Below are positions 30,001-42,000 of a stretch of 64,000 nucleotides of DNA, in pieces (within the stretch, counting starts at the first letter, position 1; the number at the start of each line of letters is the position of its first letter). The position numbers and the translations under genes were made by a program. Below the pieces are notes generated by a model. The model was given only the letters and a program-made list of their open reading frames with translations. It ran no database searches and had not been told where the DNA came from. The DNA is from Epiperipatus broadwayi. Lineage: Eukaryota; Onychophora; Udeonychophora; Euonychophora; Peripatidae. The stretch covers positions 3,141,420-3,205,419 of the forward strand of contig JAQFVV010012510.1 of assembly GCA_028023455.1 (NCBI GenBank), given 5' to 3'.

Positions 30001-33000
30001 GGGGAGAAAGTTGTGCCATTACAATTTGGTCACTAGTCAAATTTATAGTAATGTGCATGTAAGAAAGTGTAAAACAAAATCATCATCACATTTTTATATA
30101 ATCATAAATGAAGCTGTAGGGCATCCAAGTTCAAACCCTACAAGGTCCAGTTCTAAAAGCTTTAAACAGAGAAAGAATGGGTCAACAATTATATGCTTTA
30201 TTTGTTTGTGTGTTGATAGAAAGGTAATACACACATTTAAACTATTTAATATTTAAATTTTCTGTTAAAAAGCAAAGTTATAATGCATACATATAGGCAA
30301 TGTATGTGTAAATTATTTATTTGTTTTATATTTCAAATATTCAACATTTTAACTTTCTTTAAAACTAACCTATGCTTGATCAATTCTAATATTTTATTCT
30401 ATACTTTTATTTTGCTTTTCTTTAATTATAAGTGGGATTTAAAAGTTACAGATTTAATTAAATAATTGGGTTATAATTACTAAGCTAGCAATTATAGTAT
30501 TTAAGGTTAGTTTATGAATGATTTGAAAGAATGAAGGATGTGTGTACATTACATACAAAATTTTACATTTCCTAAATATTGAAAGAAAAGGAAGTATTAA
30601 ATCTGTTAAATTATTTTTTTTTGTACAATTTTTTTTGTTAAAAGAGGAAATCTGTTTAATCAGATATCGATCTTTGTAGCAATTTTTTTTTTGTAAATGA
30701 TTGTTTCACTTTGGAAGCTTATAATGGGTCAGAGCTCTAAATTTTGAAATTGTCTTATCAAGATCTAAAGAAGGAAGCTCAAAGATTTGAAGTGTTACCT
30801 GGATGTTAAAAAGAAAGAAAAAACAAAAGAAAGGAAATAAGAATTGAGTCTATTTTTTTTTTAAAACAAAAGTGTCTGGAAAAAAGGATTAAACTTTTCA
30901 GTTGAAAAATACTTTGGTTGAAAATAAATTAGAGATCTAATTAAAACAAATTTGTCCAAAAATAGCAAGTGATGCTATCTCTGATTGGTTAAGGTAGCTA
31001 AAAATTGGATATAAAAAGCTGTCTTGATTTATTAAGATTATTATTGTGATTGATTCAGATTATTAAACTATAATATTGAACGTTGAAAATATAAGAGATG
31101 GCGGGCTAGAAAAATTATATGTATATTCCATTTGCCGGACCATCTGGAGGAAGCTGCACATCACATAGGAAAGAAAAGATGTGTCTAAAATAATATTCTA
31201 CACCTTTCAACTGACCAGATAAATAAGATGTTTTTAATAGAAGGAAGAAAGCATTCACCTGCATTCAAAGAAGATGAATTAATCTACTGATAAATATTAA
31301 TCATCAAGTCCAATTAATTGTTCCAACAACTGATTTTAAACTCAAGAAAATTTATAAATGTGAAAACAACTGCTGTATTTCATCCACATGCTTGACAGGA
31401 AGAGAAGAAAAATTAATATAATGATTTCCAAATTGTCCACTAAAGCAAATAACCTCAATAGAGTCATCATCATTAAATAGTTATACACCTCAAGAAAGAG
31501 ATTGTTCCCACATAGTAGCTGCAGAAATATAGACAAGTTTGAACCCTTGGAAATTCGCCACAAACAAAAGATCGGTAATATGACTTTTTATATCTATTTT
31601 CTTTATGATATCAGTCTTAATAAACATTTTAGCAATAAAGTGGTATATTTTTATTTAAAGAACTTTTAAAGACTATTCAGATCGATTAAAACAAGAATGT
31701 CTTACTAATAATAACTTTGAGCTTCATAAATTATCTTGAATGTATCAAAATTATATGTTTATTAATTTTACAGTTATGAAATATGAATATGTAAAACAAT
31801 TTTTTTTTTATGGTATTATGATTTTAGTTTTAACTAATATTATTATTTTGGTTTTAATAATATTTTGTTATTATGGGATAAAACACGCACATACATAATA
31901 ATATTTTTATATGTGTATAATTGGAAGTGAATGTGGAATAATGAGTAGTATTAGAATATTAGATTATTTTGTTTCAAGTTCAGTATAGATTTCAGCGCTT
32001 GGAAGGGAGGGGGAGAAAATAATTTAAAACTTTTTTCTAAAACTTGCTCTTTCAATTTTACTAACATTTTTTTTTACATTCTATTTACATGTTGGATTTT
32101 AAAGTATGTGTGCTAATGAGCAGATAATATTTTTTGTCTTGAAATACTTTTCATGGTCAATGTGACGTCCAACTTAATACAAAATACATTTGAAGGGAAA
32201 GGGGGAAGAACTTAAAATTAATCTGAGGATTGTTATATAATCAATTATTATTATTATTATTCATGTCAATTTTCATATTTATCTAGAAATTTTTATGTAT
32301 ATGTTAGAAATGTAGTAATAAATATTAGTTTGTTTTATTAAACGAGGCGTATATATTTCATTAAGTGTAGTCTTTGTTAAGTGTGATTATTCATCATCAT
32401 CAATGGTTGAATATTAGTTATTTAAGATATAAGTAAATATGCTAAAATTAAGCAATAATTATGAATTTCTTTATAAAATTTAGTTTTATGTTTAGGCTTA
32501 GTCCTAGAGCTGTAGTTGAAACCCTTGTCATTATTGTTATTATTATCATCATCATCATCGTCATCAACGTTTTAATTAATGAGCTGTTTAACTGTTTAAA
32601 GGCCATAAATAAATATTGATTTTATAATATTTAGTGATCTCTTAGTATTATTATAACCACATCCCATCATCTATTTCATGCAAGGATGAGTGAATTGCCA
32701 TCCTAAATTAGTTATATATAATCTGAGCTAGTGAACTTATAAAAATATTGAAACACATTTGTTATGTTAAGATCTGAGAAATGATTTATGTTCAATGAAC
32801 TCCACTTTGGTTTAAAGATGTTTTACTTTTACCTAAATATTAGTGCTTATAGTGATATGGCTCAAAAAGCAAAATCTCTCATTTTTTATTAGAAATAAAG
32901 TACCAAAAAGGGATTCAAACCCAGTACATGTGAAAGGTTATTAGATATAACCGTGTCTAGATTCAGATAATCTAGTGGCGCCCTGCTAGACCATATTCAC

Positions 33001-36000
33001 TTAGTATTTGTTTAAACATGCACTTAACATCAAACCAAGAAATGAAAGTGGATAAAACCTACTGCCTGTATACCTGAGTTATATTTTATTGAATTACTAG
33101 TGTACTCACTTCACGTGATTTCATATAATACATTGCTATAATAATTTGCTTATAATTCTTGATATTTGAACTCCTTCTCTTATATGATAATATCTTTTTT
33201 TTTGAACTCATTTAATTTTGTTACAATATATATATCCTTTTTAGAAATGATTTGATTACTAACTTATAACTTAATACATCATCATTTTTGTAATATATAA
33301 GTCCATTTCAAATCATTTAACTTGTTTAACTTTTCTATAAAACAGTTTATATACTATTGGTATATTCACAAAGAAAAACATCATCAACATACCTTATGTA
33401 AAGTCATATTTTCATATGTAGTCAAACAAAAACATGCCAATAGTATAAATTGTCTTGTTAAAGATGTTAAACGGTCTCAAATTGACTATTGAAAAATAAC
33501 AAACAAAGGTATTAAATATCTCAATTTATATATTACAAGTGATGATAGTGTATTAAATTATAAATTAGTAATCAAGCCATTTCAAAAAGGGGATATACAT
33601 TGTAAGTCAAAAGCGCCAATTATGCAGAAGTTGGCAAATTTTAGACCTTTTTTATTTTGTAATAAAAAATTATGTCATTACAAAAGTGATGTCACAAAAT
33701 ATTAATTGCTTGTTATTGGTTATATGATTAAACAGATTAATTATGCTTTATGACAATTTTAAAAAAATATATAATAATTTAAATGAGCTAAAAGTTAATG
33801 ATAAAAAATGGATTTTTATTCCGTATATTTTAAATGTTTAATTTAAATTTTTTAAAGTATATATAAGGATTTACTTAATGTTTTATTTTATGTTCCATAT
33901 CATATTAATAGGTTGGTAAATAATTCTAAAAGTGTCATACCTTTCAAACAAAAAAATGATGTTGTTTATCAAATTTTATGTGAATGCTTGGCTGTATACA
34001 TAGGTGAATCAAGATAAATTAAAAGAGCATCAATTATTATATAAGCATATAAAAAATAAAAATACTAATGATGATTTAATAACAGCTTCAGTTTTTTTTG
34101 ATCATGAAAACACATGTAAATATACTTTTAATTTTGGTATTGAAAATATTAAGTTTCTTTATGAACAGAAAACCCATAACAAAAAAAAATTGAGAAGGCA
34201 ATTTTCATAAATAGAAATAGAATTACTGTAATTAATCAACAAGCTGATAATGTTAAAATTAGGGAACTTTACAATATGATTTGAAGACATTTACCTCCAT
34301 TATATTTTTAAATTAAATGGCAATTGAAGATTAAGTGATTAACTGAAAGTACTTCTATAGATTGTATGACTTTTTATAATATACTATCACTATTATATTC
34401 ATTATTATTTTTATTGCAATATTTATTACATAACACATTTTATTTCAACTATATATATGTATATATGTTTTTAGCTTGCAATTCAAAATGCACTTCGATA
34501 TTTTGAACCTAAATTTCACAATGAACTGGCTGTTGAGTTTTTTCAAGAACTGGAAGAATTTGGTCACATTTACATGTACCGGTTTCGACCCAATATAGAG
34601 ATGAGGTAAAATAGAAACAATTAATATTTTATAAATCTAATTTTATATTACTTATACTTGTTATTTTTTCAGAGCTTATCCTATTGAGGCTTATCCTACC
34701 AAATGTAAACAAGCTTCAGCCATTATGCTTATGATTATGAATAATCTTGATCCAAAAGTTGCTCAATTTCCTCATGAATTAGTAACCTATGGGGGTAATG
34801 GCCAAGTTTTTTCTAACTGGATTCAGGTAACATTTTCAACAAAAAATGAAATTTGCTTGCTTGTTTAAAAAATGCTATTTAAAAATAGATATATGTTTTT
34901 ACAGTTCAATATATATATATATATTATCATCATCATCATCATTATCAACCATTATCAATCCACTGCAGGATGAAGGTCTCTCCAAGTTTAATCCATCTTC
35001 TCCGATCTTTAGCTTCTCTTCTCCACATCACCCCTACACATTTTCTTATTTCATCCATCCATCTTACATGTGGTCTCCTTCTGGGTCTTTTACAATCTCT
35101 TGGAATCCAGTTTAAAATTTCAATTGTCCATCTATTATCATCTCTTCTAGCAATATGTCCAGCCCAACTTCACTTCAATCTTTTAATTTTTTCAATGAGG
35201 TCAGTAACACCTGTTTGTTCTCTTACCCATACATTGTGTTTTCGATCTCTTCTTGTTACTCCCAACATACATCTCTCCATACTTCTTTGAGTGGTCTGAA
35301 GTCTCTGTATTGATCTTCTATTAAGTGTCCAAGTCTCAGATCCATAAGTAAGAACTGGTAAAACACATTTGTTAAAAACCTTTCTTTTCAAACACATAGG
35401 CATATTTCCTTTTAATATCAAGTTATTTCTACCAAAAGCACTCCAACCAAGTTTAATTCTATGATTAATTTCCTCTATTATGTTTCCATCTGTATTAATA
35501 ATCTGACCAAGGTATTTGTAACTCTTAACTTCTTCTAATTCATCATAATCAATCTTTATTTTCATATTTTGAGCAAATCGATTAAACATTACTTTAGTCT
35601 TTTTAACATTTATCTTTAGTCCTACTTTCCTACTTTCATCTGATAACTCCTGCAACATTTCCTGCAGCTCGGAAGCATTATTTGCAAAAACAACTACATC
35701 ATCTGTGAAATCTAAATGACTTAAATAATCTCCATTTACTTTCACTCCTTTAGTTTCCCATTTTAATCCACAAAATACTTCTTGAAGCACTGCTGTAAAA
35801 AGTTTTGGAGATATGGAGTCACCTTGTCTTACACCTTTCTCAATGTTGACTTTCCCAGTATCATTATGTAATCTAATTGTTGCTGTTGCATTTTTATAAA
35901 TATTCTTTAAAATATGACAATATCCTGGATCTATACCTTGATGATCCAATGCTTTAATCACTGAAGAAATGTTTATAGAATCAAATGCCTTTTCATAATC

Positions 36001-39000
36001 TACAAATCCAAAACATAATGACAACTCATATATATATATTAGAAACCAGTCAACACTTAGACAATCTCAATATAGATAACAATCAACAATTTCAATCTGT
36101 TGTCAAGGCAACCATCTTTTAACAATATACACAATATTTTAATAATATAGATGTATATGATTGGCTGTTTCTATTGAGAATGCCAATTTATTTGATTTGG
36201 TTTAATTCTAGGGTAAGGTTTATTAATGGCTCATCACTAAATGACTTCCCACAGCAATTTTTAGCGTAAATTTCTGGCATTTGTTAATCAGACTGTAATA
36301 TTGCTGTATATGTATGTATAATAAAAGTGCTGACAAAATGACTCCAAATACGATAAAGTTGTCTGTCTCAAAAACAGCATTGATACATAGACCTAGTCAA
36401 ACTGATAAAACAATACAAACACATAAATAATACCTGTAATAAAATAAAACAGTTAACATCAGCAAAATCAAATATTGAATTATCCCAAGGTAAGGGGGTT
36501 AATTTTTCTTTTCATTATCTATTGATTTAAAATTTTATTAAGGTGAGTCATTTGTGCTACCCCTACAGTGTGGCATCCAGGTGCATTGCATCCACTGCAC
36601 CCTGGCATGGAATGAGTCTGTCTGCAAGTATAAATAATGTCATTCATTGGATGATTTAAGAACCGATAACTGACTCTTGATCTATTTTACTGAGTTCTGG
36701 GATGAGATACTAATATAAATAACATTCTAGTTAAAAGTTTGAAACTTTAATTTTAATTTTAAGACAGTTTTTTAAAAAATGTACCTATAAGGAGAGGCAA
36801 CACCAGATATCTATTTACAAAGATATAATACAAACTTCTGTAAAAAAATTTTTTTTTCATTTTTTTTCATGCGTCATAGCATCGGCCGGGAAGCGAACCC
36901 GCTAACCTGGGACAACTGCTTTTAAGGCAGGTGTGCTGATCTCTCAACCACCAATGCTTGATAACTTCTTCTGTAAATTTTTGCCATTAAATAACTTCTT
37001 AGGGGTCATTCGTTATTTTGTTGTTATTTTTCAGATGTCTTTATTCGAGTGATTAAAACATGTATGAATAATATTAAAGTTATTAGCAACTCATTTTTAA
37101 AAAATGAAAAATCTTTTTTTATAATTATATTTACGAGTTTTGTTAAACTCATTGATTTAACAGAAAGGTAATTTGTTATGGTTGTCCGTCTTATAGTTGC
37201 CCTCTACAATTGAGCGCATTGATGTAATCAAGATCTAAAGATCCATTTGTCAAAGCTTAATTTATTACATCTTATGTTCACTTAAGAAAATTTCCAAAGA
37301 GATAAATCATTAGATTAGTTATTTATTTAGCCTTAAAACTATATATATAATTGATTTTAGATTTTCAACACGAGAGAAGATTGTATATTTTTATATTTTA
37401 AAAAATCATTAATTTTGTTGAAGATAGATTCAAAATGAAAACCAGTTAATACCAGAATTTATAGCTTTTAAGTTAAATTGTATTTCCCAAGATTATTAAT
37501 ACATACTAATAATCAACATTTTTAATTCATATTATAAATGATTAGGTAGGCGTTATGTAGATAATATTATATATTCATATTAAAAAAGAAAAATTTAAAA
37601 CTTTCTGGAGTTGTTAATAATTGAAATGTATATGTATACATATTCGAAGAGCTTTGTAATGTAATGGTTAGCTCATGACTCGATGTTTGAAACAGGGTAG
37701 AGTAATATCCAACTCAATTACCTATCTAATTATTGATCGATAAATGAGTGTCTAGTAATTCTTAGCCAGTGAATAAAACAAGCATGAAAAATTGTTAAAA
37801 TTCTCATTAGCCAGTTGATGGCCATTTTGGTAATCTCTTTATTATTTCTAATTGAAAATCTATCAAAAGTTATTTTACTTTGCAGTAGATCCTTTATCTA
37901 TATAATTGCAACCGTATATGTAGATGAATGTACGCGAATTATGGAGTATATACATGTAGATATATATTCAAATATGTATAAAAAATAAGATTTTGAAATA
38001 TTTGTTTATTTAAATTTTATTATGAGGTTGTAACATAAAAATAAAAACATGAATTGTACAACTTTTCTTTAATTAACTGTAAAAAAATGAGGGTCAGCAC
38101 CTAATATCTCTGTCATCAAGTGATGAAGCTCTAATGTTATAATAATATTTTTATTCTATGATCAATGCATCGATTCTCTTCTAATCAACCCAGATTACTT
38201 CTTAATTTTCACCTAAGACTAGATAAATATCTTTTACCAACCAAACCAATATTGGATAGTTGCTATGTTAGTCATGAATCTACTCTACCTTAAAATTTTT
38301 GTCTTAGTCTTTCCTGGTAAATTTTCATCTGCCTAGGTAATGCTTAAACTTCTTTGGGATTTGAATGTTTTATCATGTACATTATATCGCATGCACTAAC
38401 ATTTACACTACTATAAGATACTCTAATTATTAGGCCTCCTTTCCCCAAAATAAGTATTTTCGATTTATTTTTATTTTTATAATTACATATATGATATTTT
38501 CTCTTTACTTTATTGCAAAAATATAAGGATAAAGCTTTTTCAGAGTCCATATTTAAAACTACAATTATATATATATATCAGTTTTTAATAGTAATGCACT
38601 ATCTTTCGGAAATAAATGAAGATCAAACTCTTGTTATGTACTCTGGTCATCCTTTGGGTGTTTTTCCAAGCAATTCGGATTCACCTCTACTTGTTATAAC
38701 AAATGGAATAGTAAGTATATATTCAATTTAATCTTTATAAATCATTATTTTTAATAAAACAAGACACAAACTGTGCAACTTGCCTTTACGCTTGTGCTAA
38801 AATGTTCACTAGATGGAGCTTATCAGTCACTCTAAACAAGCTTTAATTATAAGTGCCAACCGAGAAAGAATTCAAAATCTCTATCAGAAATCCTGAGGTG
38901 AGCCATTAAGCTCAAAACCAATTGGTCTGGAGATGAGGATTTTTTGATAGAGATTTTGAATTCTTTCTCTGTTGGCACTTATAATTAAAGCTTGTTTGGA

Positions 39001-42000
39001 GCGAGTGGTAAGCTCCATCTAGTGTTCATTAATTTTATAAATCATTATTTTATTGTTAATATTTCTGTTATTTGTTTTTAGATGATACCAAATTACAGCT
39101 CAAGAGAAAAATACGATAAACTATTTGCTCTTGGAGTTACAATGTAAGTTAAATGTTCTTTATAATTTAATTATTAGAAGACCAAGAAACTATTTAAAAT
39201 ATATCTGATACGTTTTATAATTATTATAGTTCATTAGGAGTCATTTAAATATTTTTTCCAATGCTTACAACAATGATTATAACAATTTCTAGATAAATGA
39301 ACTAATGGAGTAAATGAAACTAGAATAAATAAATGATTTGAACACGGACTTTCAAGCTCTCTTCATCTACCCAATCTATCTCATGCAAACAACACGCGCA
39401 CACACATAAGAGATTTCGACCTGGGCCAACTGATGAGTGCTGGTTCTGCATAAAATATGAATCTTGGGAATCATACTTTTTTTTTTCGCATGACTTTGGT
39501 CTTATGTTTATTATTAAACCTTTCTGCAATTTATTAAAAGTGGATAGAAACCAATCCCTACTTTGTTTGAATCTGATATAGTGAAAATTAGTTGTTAGCC
39601 GAGAGGTCAGCGCAGCAGCCTTGCAAGCAAGCAGTTGGTTGCAGACAGTTGCCGATGCTATGACATATGGAAAAAATATATATTATTTTACAATATATAT
39701 ATTGAGACAATACATTCTCGAATTGTAAATGATTAATAAATTTAAGATTTGACTATATATAAAAATGTAATAATTCATAATAACTGATGATAATAATAAT
39801 ATGTGATGGTACACTAAATCAATTTTCTTTTTAAATTTATTTCGCTTATTCTGTTTGTTTGTTTTTTTTAATCTGTCTGTCTGGGAAATCTTTTTTTTAT
39901 ATAGTATTGTCATCTAGTGACATTAAGCGGTATCTAAACCTTTTTATAAATCTAAAAAGTAGAAAATATATATATTTTTAATCACTTTTCCACCCATAAA
40001 TGTACTAAAACAGAAAAGGTAAATTTTCTTCAGCTTTCACAGTAATATTGACATTATATGACCAAAATAAAAGTGGGTGGCAATCATGTTCAGAAATAAT
40101 CTAAGAATATTTCTTAACATGATTTTGCACATTTTTTATTTTGGTCACATGATATCAAGAGTACTACCGTGAAACTATAGAAAATTTATTAAATATTTAC
40201 TTAAATTAAATACCTAATTCCTTTATAATTATGATATAAATAATATTAGGTATAAGTAATAATTATTGTTTTAACATGTTTGTTTAATTATATTTATAAA
40301 CTTGTTTTGTAAACAAGGTTTGCTTTTAAGCCCTAAAACTAATTATCTTAAATTATTTGTAAATATTTGTATTAGCAAAAATCAACATCTGGCTGGTTTT
40401 ATAAAGAGTTTTGAGAGTATAAAAAAAATTCTCAACAATGGTAGTGAGTTGTAATTGGAGTTAGCTAAGAATTAACTTTTATATGAAGAAGAGTTCTTTT
40501 TTATTGTCTTTCATCTTTGGGATTGCTCATGAATTATCTAAGCAAAATTTTCTACAAACAATTATTAGATAATAAAATATTTCATAATTCTTTGCTAAAT
40601 GCTAAATGTGAATATCATCATAGTGAAAGTATTTACAGTTAACTGTATCTTATGGAAATAATATAATTTTCTTCTTTTTCCTTTTACTATGTATTGATTT
40701 TTTTCTGATGATGACTGCAGGACAGTCGAAACTGTTAGTTTTGATATAAATAAGGAGTATTGATAAAGTGTGTAAATGGTATGATATGTTAACTGCATCT
40801 TATTAAATTTTATCTAGAAGAAATGCAAAACAAATAAGAAATATTATGGACAGATTGATCATTGAAATTAAGAATAACAGATTTAACTGATAAATATAAA
40901 TGATGAAGTACTAAGTTTATCCATCTTCACCAAATAATTTATTTAATTTACCTTACAAATTTCTAGTTTAAAAATTTCATGAGATATATAATCTTTATTC
41001 TTTATTATATTTTCTTAAATAATTGACATAGATCTTTATCAATTATGATGAAAAATATCACATATGAATGTCATTGCAGTTACGGTCCATTTAATTTAAG
41101 CTATTAATAAAAACAACAATATCTAATCTCTGAGGACATTTTTTGAATAGTAATTCTAATTTTTTATTAAAAGTTATGTATATATTTTTTATATATTCAT
41201 ATGGCAAAATGTAAACAGCTAACTTATATAATAATTTTTTGTGTAAGTTATTGGACAATTACTTAATTATTATTTTGTTCATCTCATAGTATCTCTTTTA
41301 TTCTCCGTATTCCAAAATCTTGACTACATTGATGAGAATTGTGAAAACCTGTTTCTATGCAGATTTTAGCTACTGCAATACTGTAATGTATGTAGTCTGA
41401 TCTATATAGTTGCGACATTTCAATAAGCAAATTATATTGTTTCCATAAAATAATTATAAAAGATGGAGATATAAAAGAACTATTTGTTAATCATATATAT
41501 TTTCATTACATAAATTTTATGTAATGAAAATTGGCTTTACAATGTGTAGATTTAATACCCCACACTTCATTCCATTACAATGCTTATATATATGTTATAA
41601 CTAAAAGAAATTAGTTATTACTCACAAAAAATCTCATTTCAAAAAAAGAAACCAAAAAAAATAATCACTAGCATAATTCATTTATGATTTAGAGTATGCG
41701 CCACGTTGGGAAGTCATTGTAACTAATAAAATATACTAGCTATTGATTATGTATATAAATAAATATTAGTTATTGTTACTAAATAAAAAAAATGATAATG
41801 AAATCAATGGAGTGAATTACACTTATCTCCAATAATATTCAATAATATATTCTTTCAACAAAGAAAAATCTCTTTTCCTCTTTCCACATATATAAAGCAT
41901 GCTCACAGTCGCACACACTGATGCTATTTGTAACTACTTAAAAATATTTTAAAAAATTAATATTAAATATCATCAAGTTAGAAAAAGGAAATCAAACTCT

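Larger units (their letters stand above)
22778..33225 (+). mobile_element. Large LTR retrotransposon, non-autonomous (LARD-like)
   Basis: A 10448-bp element. In order: left LTR (22778-25991), primer binding site (25993-26010), 1.3-kb leader, a 787-codon ORF, a frameshifted integrase C-terminal remnant (29712-29825), a polypurine tract (29997-30010) and right LTR (30012-33225). LTRs begin TGTGCC and end GTTACA. No aspartic protease, RT (YxDD), RNase H or integrase core can be found in the 4-kb interior, so it must move, if at all, with enzymes made elsewhere. The integrase tail with its G-P-F-type module points to a Ty3/gypsy-like ancestor. Flanks are AT repeats (ATATAT on both sides), so the target duplication is compatible with 4 or 6 bp but ambiguous. 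The element sits in UROC1 intron 1 in sense orientation and interrupts a Penelope-like element. Confidence 0.9.

Noticed and set aside
30012-33225. A second complete retrotransposon starting at the right LTR
   Set aside because: No primer site, leader or ORF follows 33225; the flank is Penelope-like sequence.
36878-36958. Functional tRNA-Leu gene
   Set aside because: Four relatives with the same non-tRNA tail and A-rich end mark a SINE family; the D-arm is irregular.
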